Assembly (NCBI GenBank): GCA_026388315.1
Contig: JAPLKA010000036.1
Coordinates: 1-41,429, forward strand
Length of the DNA stretch: 41,429 nt
From: Pseudomonadota bacterium
Lineage (GTDB): Bacteria > Desulfobacterota > Syntrophorhabdia > Syntrophorhabdales > Syntrophorhabdaceae
Direction: 5' to 3'
Positions 7,548 through 15,292 of this stretch are shown here, piece by piece; positions within the stretch are counted from its first letter, which is position 1, and every line of letters starts with the position of its first letter. Made by a program: the position numbers and the translations under genes. The notes beneath the pieces were generated by a model. It did not search any database, was not told the DNA's origin, and was given only the letters and a program-made list of their open reading frames with translations.

Positions 7548-8375
7548 ATGGAAGAAATAGATAACACGATTCAATTATTAAAAGATAAAGCCCTGTGGGT
7601 TCGCAAAGAGACACTCAAAATCCATGGCGAAGCGCAAGAGACCCGGCTTGCGTCCTCTCTTTCGCCTGTTGAGATATTCGTTGCCTTGTTTTATGGAGGA
7701 ATTATAAAGTTTGATCCAATAAATCCAAAATGGGAAGGCAGAGACCGTTTTATTATCAGCAAAGGTCATGGGTCAATTTCGTTTTATCCTATATTGGCAG
7801 ATATTGGATATTTCGATAAAGGAGAACTCTCGAGAGTATGCAAGGAAGGTTCTTTTTTAGGAGGTATCCCTGATCCTATCATACCGGGATATGAAACTGT
7901 AAATGGTTCATTGGGGCACGGTCTCGGTGTTGCGTGCGGTATGGCGCTAGCCTTAAAAAGAAAAGGTAAAATGGAAAAGGTATTTGTCCTCATGGGAGAT
8001 GGCGAGCTATATGAGGGCGCTGTATGGGAAGCGATTATGATGGCAGGGGAATATAGGCTGGATAATTTGGTTTTGATTATTGATAACAACAAGGTTTGTA
8101 TGCTTGATTTTTGCAAAAACATTATTGACATAGAACCATTGGATGAAAAGTTTAGAATATTTAAGTGGTCGGTAAGCGCTATTGACGGACATGATATGAA
8201 ACAAACATATGAGTCTTTATTAAGATTAAAAAGTGAAGAAAAGGGCTTACCCAAGGCACTTATAGCCAACACCGTAAAAGGCAAAGGAGTTCCAAACTTA
8301 GAGGTTGATCCGCTGAGCCATATTAAAAATATAAGACCGGATGATATTGATGCAGCCATAGAGGGCTTACAGTGA
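7548..8375 (+). CDS. transketolase, N-terminal (TPP-binding) subunit
   Basis: This 275-residue protein is the N-terminal half of a split transketolase. SKGHGS (71-76), GSLGHGLG (120-127) and the TPP/Mg motif from GDGELYEG (150-157) to IDNNK (178-182) are intact. The partner subunit overlaps the stop by four bases (GTGA), which implies equimolar coupled translation. Transketolase makes sedoheptulose 7-phosphate, the GmhA substrate, so a dedicated copy inside a heptose operon makes metabolic sense. It could instead transfer a two-carbon unit to build a branched sugar. Confidence 0.9.
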   Translation: MEEIDNTIQLLKDKALWVRKETLKIHGEAQETRLASSLSPVEIFVALFYGGIIKFDPINPKWEGRDRFIISKGHGSISFYPILADIGYFDKGELSRVCKEGSFLGGIPDPIIPGYETVNGSLGHGLGVACGMALALKRKGKMEKVFVLMGDGELYEGAVWEAIMMAGEYRLDNLVLIIDNNKVCMLDFCKNIIDIEPLDEKFRIFKWSVSAIDGHDMKQTYESLLRLKSEEKGLPKALIANTVKGKGVPNLEVDPLSHIKNIRPDDIDAAIEGLQ

Positions 8376-9337
8376 GTGCGGTTAAAAAGGCAATGAGAGA
8401 TGTTTTTATTGAACAGATATATTATAAGATGTTTGAAAATAAATCATTGTTTTTTCTAACGGCTGATTTTGGCTCTCCTAAATTAGATGTGTTGAGAAAA
8501 GACTTTAATAACAGATTCATTAATGTTGGCATTGCAGAGCAAAACCTCGTCAATGTTGCAACCGGTTTAGCCTTAGAAGGGTTCATTGTTTATGCATATG
8601 CAATTGCACCTTTTTTGGTTATGAGGGCATATGAGCAAATAAGAAATAACCTTTCCCTTTTATCGCATGTTCATGACATAAATGTTAACTTGATTGGTGT
8701 GGGGGCAGGTTTGAGCTATGACGTTTCGGGTCCCACACATCATAGTTTAGAAGACATCAGCATTATTAGAACATTGCCCAATATCAGCTTGATATCTCCG
8801 AGCGATTGGGTCTTGGCTGAAAAATTTGTAGATTATTCAATAGAAAATAAAAAACCAAAATATATAAGATTTGATGGGAAACCATTGCCGAATATTTACA
8901 GCGACACAGATGATGTAAATTTGGATGATGGATTTTTTGAGTTGGCAAAAGGCGATGATGTTTGTTTGGTTTCAACGGGCCATATGACACATACTGCTTT
9001 AAATGTAGCCGAGAAACTGAACAGGGAAAGAATTCATATAGGGGTAATTGATGTCTTTATAATCAAGCCTATGAATGAAACAGTATTCTTTAGCTCATTG
9101 GTTAAATATAAATATATTCTAACACTTGAAGAGGCTTTTATAAATAAAGGTGGCTTGGATAGTTTTGTTATTAGTATTCTTAATAGAAAATCGTCAGACA
9201 CTAAAATTAAAAGCAAAGGGTTTAAGGATTCCTATGTATTTGATGTTGGCAGCAGAGATTACTTACACAAACTAAACAACCTTGATGAAGATAGCGTTGT
9301 GGCTGACATTAAAGAAATGTTAAGGGAATCTATATGA
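8372..9337 (+). CDS. transketolase, C-terminal (pyrimidine-binding) subunit
   Basis: At 321 residues this is the C-terminal half of the split transketolase. The catalytic Glu that activates TPP is E56 in NVGIAEQN, followed by the conserved ATGLALEGFIVYAYAIAPF region and GPTHHSLEDISIIRTLPN. It starts at GTG overlapping the N-terminal subunit stop. Its own stop overlaps the ATG of a truncated radical-SAM gene (ATGA). The two halves together make a complete active site at the subunit interface. Codon use is AT-rich, like the rest of the heptose operon. Confidence 0.9.
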   Translation: MSAVKKAMRDVFIEQIYYKMFENKSLFFLTADFGSPKLDVLRKDFNNRFINVGIAEQNLVNVATGLALEGFIVYAYAIAPFLVMRAYEQIRNNLSLLSHVHDINVNLIGVGAGLSYDVSGPTHHSLEDISIIRTLPNISLISPSDWVLAEKFVDYSIENKKPKYIRFDGKPLPNIYSDTDDVNLDDGFFELAKGDDVCLVSTGHMTHTALNVAEKLNRERIHIGVIDVFIIKPMNETVFFSSLVKYKYILTLEEAFINKGGLDSFVISILNRKSSDTKIKSKGFKDSYVFDVGSRDYLHKLNNLDEDSVVADIKEMLRESI

Positions 9338-9405
9338 GCAGGACAGATATAGTAATAATAAATCCTGGTGACAGAAGACAGGTTTATCAAATATTAGATG
9401 ATTAA
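9334..9405 (+). pseudogene. 5' stub of a B12-binding radical SAM protein
   Basis: A 23-codon frame starts at ATG 9334, overlapping the transketolase stop by four bases. It encodes MSRTDIVIINPGDRRQVYQI then LDD and stop. The INPG(D/N)RxQ(V/I)YQ segment is the characteristic start of B12-binding-domain radical SAM proteins found in polysaccharide and lipid loci. The rest, normally 450 or more residues, is gone, and the next gene is compositionally different. It is a truncation at a cassette joint. The assignment rests on this short match from memory. Confidence 0.5.
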
Positions 9406-9447
9406 CAGGATTATTCAAAATCTATTGACGATTAGGAACTATTGTAA

Positions 9448-10629
9448 ATGATAATCGAACCGAACCTTAATTTACCTTTGATGAAAAACAATATTACCCG
9501 CGCCGACATGGACGCAGTTATTGCCTACTTATCACAAGATGATCCGCCGTTGACCCACTCCAAGCAAACGCTTGCCTTTGAGCGCGAATGGTCCGAGTGG
9601 CTCGGTGTCAAATATAGTGTTTTTGTCAATTCAGGCGCCTCTGCTAACCTTCTGACCATGGCTGCGCTCAATGAGATGTTCGGGACAGGAGAGGTTATCG
9701 TCCCCCCCCTAACGTGGGTGTCCGATATTGCCGCAGTTCTCCAAAACGGTTTTACACCTGTTTTTGTAGATATTGACCGACGCACGTTTGGTATGGACAC
9801 AGCTCAGGTATTGACAAGACTCAACGCCAGTACCCGTGCGGTGTTTATTACGCATATCCTTGGCTACAATGCCCTCACACAGCAACTGCTGGACGAACTG
9901 GAGCGCCGCAACATTCCGTTGATTGAGGATGTGTGCGAGTCACATGGCGCTACCTTTAATGGGCGCAAACTCGGCACATTCGGACTTATATCTAATTTTT
10001 CATTCTACTATGCCCACCACATGAGCACCATCGAAGGCGGGGTGATCTGCACCAACAATCGTAATGTCTACGAAACTGTTCGCATGTTACGCTCACACGG
10101 CATGGTGCGTGAAGCGACATCAAACGAAATCAGGAACTCATACATAACAAATCATCCCGATCTGAATCCGGATTTTATTTTTGCCTTCCCTGCGTATAAT
10201 GTCCGTCCCAATGAGATTGGTGCGGTGATTGGCCGTTCACAGCTAAAGAGGCTGGACGAGAATAACAGGATACGAAGGCGAAATCTTGATCTGTTTCTCT
10301 CTCTTCTCGACCCGACCAAATATCGGACCGATTTTGCAGTCGAGGGCAGTTGTAATTATGCCTTTACTCTGGTACTCAACGAGCCCGACACGGTACTGCG
10401 TGATCGTGTTGAGCAATCGTTACAACAACGCGGGGTCGAATTTCGGCGCGGGCTTTCCGGCGGTGGCAACCAACTGCGCCAACCTTACTTACGAAAACTC
10501 ATGGGCAATGAATTTGAGCGCTATCCGAATGTGAATCACATCCACTTTTTCGGCTGGTATATCGGCAACTATCCAGGACTGGAACAAGAAAAAATAGAAG
10601 CACTCTGCCAATTGTTGAATCGTTTATAA
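9448..10629 (+). CDS. ColD-type PLP enzyme (GDP-4-keto-6-deoxymannose 3-dehydratase-like)
   Basis: A 393-residue DegT/DnrJ/EryC1/StrS-fold protein. The cofactor-pocket Asp is visible (IEDVCESHGA, D161), but the position of the usual PLP-binding lysine, six residues before EGG, is His190 in YYAHHMSTIEGG. A histidine there is the hallmark of ColD, which removes the 3-hydroxyl of GDP-4-keto-6-deoxy-D-mannose on the way to colitose; RfbH shows a similar substitution. A simple sugar aminotransferase is therefore unlikely. The likely substrate is the product of the GMD-like enzyme at 15.3 kb, or its heptose analogue. GC is clearly higher than in the operon before it, suggesting separate acquisition. 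Confidence 0.75.
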   Translation: MIIEPNLNLPLMKNNITRADMDAVIAYLSQDDPPLTHSKQTLAFEREWSEWLGVKYSVFVNSGASANLLTMAALNEMFGTGEVIVPPLTWVSDIAAVLQNGFTPVFVDIDRRTFGMDTAQVLTRLNASTRAVFITHILGYNALTQQLLDELERRNIPLIEDVCESHGATFNGRKLGTFGLISNFSFYYAHHMSTIEGGVICTNNRNVYETVRMLRSHGMVREATSNEIRNSYITNHPDLNPDFIFAFPAYNVRPNEIGAVIGRSQLKRLDENNRIRRRNLDLFLSLLDPTKYRTDFAVEGSCNYAFTLVLNEPDTVLRDRVEQSLQQRGVEFRRGLSGGGNQLRQPYLRKLMGNEFERYPNVNHIHFFGWYIGNYPGLEQEKIEALCQLLNRL

Positions 10630-10640
10630 TAGTCATTACA

Positions 10641-10685
10641 AGGGTTTTTAAGAGTATTACCGCACAAAAGATATTCAAAAACCCT
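10641..10685. other. 9-bp inverted repeat after the ColD-like gene
   Basis: AGGGTTTTT (10641-10649) and AAAAACCCT (10677-10685) are exact inverted repeats separated by 27 bases, shortly after the stop at 10629. The long loop and absence of a T-run on the + strand make it a weak terminator candidate. The rest of this 142-base gap, including a run of nine G at about 10700, shows nothing I recognise. Confidence 0.25.
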
Positions 10686-10771
10686 CCATTAAAAAAGATT
10701 TGTGGGGGGGGATTCTGTACCGATGAATTTTATGTCACAACAGTCAGAGAAAAAAGATTTCATTTTAAAAT

Positions 10772-11464
10772 ATGGCAATATTGAAAATCCTTGCATATAA
10801 GAAAAAGTTAATTTTTTTACTTCTTCTCATTACAATAATATTTATAGTATTTTTATTTAATAAATTTTGGACAATTAGTCCTGAGATAATTTTCACGTTT
10901 ATTCAAAACAATAAGATCCTTGCCCCTTTCCTATTTATTGTGTTTTACATAATAATGAGTATATCTGTTTTACCAACATTGCCAATGAATTTAGGCGCTG
11001 GTCTTCTCTGGGGACCTCTTTGGGGTACTTTGTTATCTGTTATTGGGGCAACTTGTGGCGCAAGCTGCTCGTTTATAATAGCGCGATATTTGGTACACGA
11101 TTACTGTAAAAGAAAGTTACAAAACCCTAAATGGCTTCGGTTGTTTAATGCAATAGAGGGGAATGGATGGAAAGTTGTTGCCTTTGTAAGACTTGACCCT
11201 ATCTTTGCATCAGGACCTCTCAACTACTTGTTTGGAATTACACCTATACCCTTTGGTACGTTTATATGGTCAACAGCCCTTTTTCTCATACCGCCAGCAA
11301 GTATTATTGCATCAATAGGGTATTTTATTGGGTGGAGCGTGCTGTCGGAGGAGAGCATAAAAGATGTAGGTCATTACATAGTCCTTGCAGGTACCCTTGT
11401 AACAATTGTATTGATCATTCTTTTTTTCATTATTAAATATTTTAGGGAAAGTATCAAACTATAA
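10772..11464 (+). CDS. TVP38/TMEM64 family inner-membrane protein
   Basis: A 230-residue integral membrane protein with about six hydrophobic segments. The core PMNLGAGLLWGPLWGTLLSV followed by GATCGASCSFIIARY, and the later FVRLDPIFASGPLNYLFG, match the VTT/SNARE-associated Golgi protein domain shared by TVP38, TMEM64 and the DedA superfamily. Bacterial DedA-type members have been linked to lipid-carrier (undecaprenyl phosphate) or phospholipid translocation, which would suit a polysaccharide locus; for this protein that is inference. No close neighbour shares its operon upstream. Confidence 0.85.
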   Translation: MAILKILAYKKKLIFLLLLITIIFIVFLFNKFWTISPEIIFTFIQNNKILAPFLFIVFYIIMSISVLPTLPMNLGAGLLWGPLWGTLLSVIGATCGASCSFIIARYLVHDYCKRKLQNPKWLRLFNAIEGNGWKVVAFVRLDPIFASGPLNYLFGITPIPFGTFIWSTALFLIPPASIIASIGYFIGWSVLSEESIKDVGHYIVLAGTLVTIVLIILFFIIKYFRESIKL

Positions 11465-11578
11465 TATATACAGACTTGTAGAAGTAGGAATTCGGAGCCT
11501 CTAAAAACAAAATAGATGCTTCATCAAGTGCGGAACGATAAAACAATTGTGTATAAACCAAATAGATTAGGAGGTCAA

Positions 11579-12283
11579 GTGACAACAACATTACTTGTAA
11601 TGACGTTAAATGAAATTGATGGTATGAAAAAAATAATGCCACAAATACAAAAAACATGGGTCGATCAGATCATTGTAGTTGATGGCGGATCTACCGATGG
11701 GACAGTAGAGTGGGCAAGAGAAAATGGATATACCGTTTATATTCAAAAGCAAAAGGGGTTCAGACATGCGTATGTTGAGGTAATGCCACAAGTTAAAGGT
11801 GACGTATTAATCACATTCAGTCCCGACGGAAATTCAATATCGGAGCTAATTCCCAAACTCATTGAAAAAATGAAGGAGGGCTATGATATGGTAATAGCAT
11901 CTCGTTATCTGGGGTCGGCAAAAAGTTATGATGATGACTTTCTGACGGGCTTTGGAAACTGGTTTTTTACAAGGACTGCGAATGTGCTGCATGGAGGCAA
12001 ATATACGGATGCAATGGTTATTTATAGAGCCTACAAAAAAAGTTTAATAGATGAATTGGAACTCGATCAAGACAGATGGTATTCAGTTCCGGAAAAGCTT
12101 TTTTCGTGCAAGGTGAGTTGGGAACCTCTCCTGTCAGTAAGAGCGGCAAGAAGGAAATTGAAAATAACTGAAATACCAGGGGATGAACCACCAAGAATCG
12201 GTGGAGAAAGAAAGTTAAAGATATGGCCGTGGGGCGCGACATTTTTGTATCAATTTATTAGAGATTTTATAGTTTGGAGATGA
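11579..12283 (+). CDS. family 2 glycosyltransferase (dolichol-phosphate mannosyltransferase-like)
   Basis: A compact GT2 enzyme of 234 residues. The GTG at 11579 is chosen because AGGAGGT (11569-11575) lies just before it and the GT2 domain begins immediately (TTLLVMTLNEIDGM). An in-frame ATG at 11516 would add 21 residues with no ribosome site. Motifs are IVVDGGSTDGTVEWA (32-46) and the DXD-like SPDGN (81-85), then MVIASRYLG (104-112). No membrane segments follow the domain, unlike DPM-GtrA types. It may charge a polyprenyl phosphate with a sugar for the GT-C-like protein encoded next, or add directly to the lipid-linked unit. Confidence 0.82.
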   Translation: MTTTLLVMTLNEIDGMKKIMPQIQKTWVDQIIVVDGGSTDGTVEWARENGYTVYIQKQKGFRHAYVEVMPQVKGDVLITFSPDGNSISELIPKLIEKMKEGYDMVIASRYLGSAKSYDDDFLTGFGNWFFTRTANVLHGGKYTDAMVIYRAYKKSLIDELELDQDRWYSVPEKLFSCKVSWEPLLSVRAARRKLKITEIPGDEPPRIGGERKLKIWPWGATFLYQFIRDFIVWR

Positions 12284-12333
12284 AGTTGATGAAAAAAATA
12301 CGAACGCAAAAAGGTCATTCGAAAAAATAATTT

Positions 12334-14262
12334 ATGACAAGAGGATTCATCAATAAAGTAACGGAACTGCAAAACTGGATTATCTCAGTTATTGTCACAG
12401 TGATCTTTGCATTCAGGTGGCGGACATGTCTGCCTTTTTCAGGCTATATGCCCTCAATTGCGGAGAATACCGACCAATTAGACGTCTGGGCAAGATACGT
12501 CATCTGGGCAAGAGATCCATTCAGTTGGCCTATAAGCGTCATCAACGGGCTAAATTTCCCCTTTTATGATGCAAGTATAGCGAGAGGTCCCCTTCCGTTT
12601 TTTGCCATTATATTCAAGGCATTGTCAAAAATAAACGGGATCTTCGCTAACTTTTATTACTTCCCGTTAGTAGAGATGATATTTGTCTTTTTTTCTGCAT
12701 ACTTCACTTGCTTAATGATGGATTCACTTAAATCAAAAGCTTGTTTATTAAAACTGTTGGGAGCCACTATGGTGGGACTTTCATTCCCTCTCTTATACAG
12801 AAGTTCAAATTATTATGGTGTTACTTATTTTGTGTCTTATATCCCATTCTATATGGGATTTGCATATTTCTACCTGAGATTATTTAATAATACCGACAGA
12901 AAATCACTTTTTATATTCATAATATTTATTGCAATCCTGACTTCAATTTTTGAGCATTACGTTTTATTCGGGATTTATTTTCTTTTAGGTGTATGTACAC
13001 TATGTTGTCTGGTTAATTGCATATATAATAATAATGTGAAAAATATGCTGAGACTGAAATATTCTGCCGCTGCCCTAACTTTAGGCTTTATCGCAACGCT
13101 ATCTGTCGTCTATATGCTGGGGGGGAATCAGGGAGATATTGATTATAATGTGATCAAATCTGCATCTCCGCTCTTGGGGAGATTTAGTACCGACTGGGGG
13201 TATGGGGGTGGTTATGGGGGAGGATTCCATGTCGCCGATGTTCTGACGTTAATCATTCCCCCCAATTACCAACCATTATTACCGGCTTATAAATGGTGTG
13301 GTCCAAGCGCCGTATTAACAGAGCTCGGTTTTCCACTTACGACAAATAATTTACAGGATGGGCAGTATGAGGGATTTAGCTATCTTGGCACGGCAGCGAT
13401 TCTGTTGGCTTGTACATTAGCGATTACAGGGATTTTTCTTTTTGTGAAAAAAAGAAATAAATATCTTAGTAAAATGAGTTTTGTGCACGATTCGTCCCTG
13501 ATTATGAAAAATGAATTGGTGAACTACCAACTAATGATGGGTCTATCATCAGTATTACTTTTTGTATTGAGCTGGGGCTATATTATCCACATCGGGGGAG
13601 TAAGAATTAATGAAATCTCGACGCCCAGTCTAATCATCGCAGAAATATGGCCTAAGTTTATGTTTGTAAGAACAATGGGGCGCTTGGCAATACCTTTCAT
13701 GCTGTTTGTGACAATTGCCATTGTTGTAATGTTTGGACGGCTGTTAAATAGACTTACCTCTAAAACCACAAAAGCTGGATTGGTTTATGGACTCGTAATT
13801 ATGATAGTGATTGGCTTTCATACTTATGAGATAAAAGGATACTTGGAACCACCTCAAACTGTAGTTTTTGGGAATCAGATTGCAAGTGAATTTGGAGACA
13901 GCGATGTTTTGATAATTAGAAAGGCGACGGCGAATAAGAAGGCCATTATGGCAGTGCCGGCGATCAGGGAAAACGAGCAATGGCTGAAAATATGCTATTC
14001 CCTTGCCTTTTTTGCCCAAGTGCCGATAAATGGTTTTTATAGCGGCCTTGCTGTAAATGAAGAGCATATAAAACGGAATAGATTAGATACGACTGCGATA
14101 ATATCAGGGAAAATCAAAAATATAAAAGAGAGGTATGGGAATGTTGTCATAGCGGCTCCTCCCCATGTTGCCGATAAGATAATGAAGTTGGCGGATATGC
14201 CTCTTAAGGGTCATAAGCTGAAGCATAAAGGCGTTGTGATTTTAACTTTAGAGGAATTTTAA
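12334..14262 (+). CDS. large polytopic membrane protein, probable GT-C glycosyltransferase
   Basis: 642 residues with roughly ten to twelve hydrophobic segments and a soluble C-terminal tail of about 130 residues. The first periplasmic loop after helix 1 contains acidic residues (AENTDQLDVWARYV, 43-56), as in GT-C enzymes where an acidic residue near helix 1 is catalytic. A glycine/tyrosine-rich loop (GYGGGYGGGFHVADVL) and QDGQYEGFSYLGTA resemble loops of DUF6311-type membrane proteins. I cannot place it in a named family with certainty. A polyprenyl-phosphate-sugar donor from the preceding GT2 would fit. A polymerase role is less likely, because a better Wzy candidate lies at 29.8 kb. Confidence 0.65.
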   Translation: MTRGFINKVTELQNWIISVIVTVIFAFRWRTCLPFSGYMPSIAENTDQLDVWARYVIWARDPFSWPISVINGLNFPFYDASIARGPLPFFAIIFKALSKINGIFANFYYFPLVEMIFVFFSAYFTCLMMDSLKSKACLLKLLGATMVGLSFPLLYRSSNYYGVTYFVSYIPFYMGFAYFYLRLFNNTDRKSLFIFIIFIAILTSIFEHYVLFGIYFLLGVCTLCCLVNCIYNNNVKNMLRLKYSAAALTLGFIATLSVVYMLGGNQGDIDYNVIKSASPLLGRFSTDWGYGGGYGGGFHVADVLTLIIPPNYQPLLPAYKWCGPSAVLTELGFPLTTNNLQDGQYEGFSYLGTAAILLACTLAITGIFLFVKKRNKYLSKMSFVHDSSLIMKNELVNYQLMMGLSSVLLFVLSWGYIIHIGGVRINEISTPSLIIAEIWPKFMFVRTMGRLAIPFMLFVTIAIVVMFGRLLNRLTSKTTKAGLVYGLVIMIVIGFHTYEIKGYLEPPQTVVFGNQIASEFGDSDVLIIRKATANKKAIMAVPAIRENEQWLKICYSLAFFAQVPINGFYSGLAVNEEHIKRNRLDTTAIISGKIKNIKERYGNVVIAAPPHVADKIMKLADMPLKGHKLKHKGVVILTLEEF

Positions 14263-14276
14263 TCACATTACGCATA

Positions 14277-14306
14277 TTGTTAAACATTAAAGCACGGGAA
14301 TATAAA
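14277..14306 (+). promoter_or_regulatory. possible sigma-70 promoter
   Basis: TTGTTA (14277-14282) and TATAAA (14301-14306) are separated by 18 bases and lie 27 bases before the ATG at 14333. The match is reasonable, but AT-rich DNA gives such matches often. It would separate the HicB-like gene from the upstream transcription unit. Confidence 0.25.
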
Positions 14307-14332
14307 TAACTTATGATCTGTGGGGTAATGCC

Positions 14333-14911
14333 ATGAGTAAAGAAAAAAATTATGATTATTTTATGAGTCTGAATTACGACGCGGTACTGAGAAAGAAAAA
14401 TGAGGACTATTGTCTGTTTATTCCCGAGCTGTCGATCATTGGGTGCGGAAGAAGTCTAGGAGAAGCAGATGAGAATTTACTGAAGGAAAAGGAGAACTAT
14501 TTCAGAAATATTATTGAATTTAACTTAGCGGAGACGGTTAACGAACCTGCCAGTGTCAAAATAAGAAAAAAACAGTATCAAGAGATCGGGCAGTATCTCT
14601 TGAAAATGTTGTTGGTGTTTCTTTTTATTGTCGTCCTCTCCACAGTTTTGTTTATTCCTGTGCTATCTTCCTTTGAAAAAGCCATAACTCGGACGGTAGT
14701 CGCTATGCCTGAAAAAGTATTACCCAAGATTGCTACCAAGATTGATAATAAACTGAGCATGATGACAGAAGCGGACAAAGAAGAAATGCGTCTGAGAATT
14801 AAAAATATAATCAGCAATATCAAACCTTATACGGATGAGATAAAAATACTCTTTGAAAGCGACGCTAAAGGTGTCAACAAACCAGCAATGAAAGATAAAA
14901 AGATCAATTAA
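14333..14911 (+). CDS. single-pass membrane protein with HicB-like N-terminal domain
   Basis: A 192-residue protein of unknown function. Residues about 15-62 (YDAVLRKKNEDYCLFIPELS, then GCGRSLGEADENLLKEK) follow the pattern of the HicB antitoxin fold: a strand with a basic/acidic pair, 'PEL...GxG', then a helix starting SLGEAxEN. There is no HicA toxin next to it. Residues about 89-110 form one hydrophobic helix, followed by a charged helical region (KEEMRLRIKNIISNIKPYTD). A membrane-tethered HicB-like domain suggests a sensor or scaffold rather than an antitoxin. The same fold is also seen in proteins unrelated to toxin-antitoxin systems. Confidence 0.6.
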   Translation: MSKEKNYDYFMSLNYDAVLRKKNEDYCLFIPELSIIGCGRSLGEADENLLKEKENYFRNIIEFNLAETVNEPASVKIRKKQYQEIGQYLLKMLLVFLFIVVLSTVLFIPVLSSFEKAITRTVVAMPEKVLPKIATKIDNKLSMMTEADKEEMRLRIKNIISNIKPYTDEIKILFESDAKGVNKPAMKDKKIN

Positions 14912-15292
14912 TCTTTGTGCAGAATTATTCATCGAGAAAAATAATTGCTTAGTACTACAACGTTAAGTCCTAAGAATCATCATGAATGACTCTGATGAAA
15001 CCGACTTTTATTTTGAGTACCTCCTATAACATGGCCACAAGATTTTCAATTGTGGTCGGTTGTGCCGTCTCCACCATCTTCTGGTGTTTCTGACGTTCTC
15101 TTTCTCTCATCTGCTGCTCATTGTAACGTTTGTAGCAATAATCTTTATATTCTGTTCATCCATCTCTTTTTGGATACGCTTAAGGCATGCTTACCCCCAA
15201 GAGAGGGGACAAGCAATTAAAGACTGCAGAAAAAAGCTACCGTTTCTGACAAACGGTCACTATGCAAATGAAGTAATGTCTGTTTATCGGAG
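14912..15292. other. 381-base gap without a convincing gene
   Basis: Between the HicB-like gene and the GMD-like gene no + strand frame looks like a protein. An ORF at 15060-15296 is hydrophobic, lacks a ribosome site and overlaps the next start. The minus strand carries a short protein-like fragment, listed separately. No strong promoter or terminator is evident. Confidence 0.5.
15024..15155 (-). pseudogene. possible remnant of an unidentified helical protein, minus strand
   Basis: Read on the minus strand, a 43-codon open frame without a start encodes EYKDYCYKRYNEQQMRERER followed by QKHQKMVETAQPTTIENLVAML and stop. Its charged, amphipathic character looks more like coding sequence than the + strand frames. 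In another frame just upstream is LKRIQKEMDEQNIK, which may be the same gene after a frameshift. I cannot name the family. It would be the only non-collinear coding trace in the window. Confidence 0.25.

Noticed and set aside
7784-8359. Minus-strand ORF of 191 codons inside the transketolase gene
   Set aside because: The + strand product has complete transketolase motifs; the minus product is low-complexity serine/proline-rich shadow.
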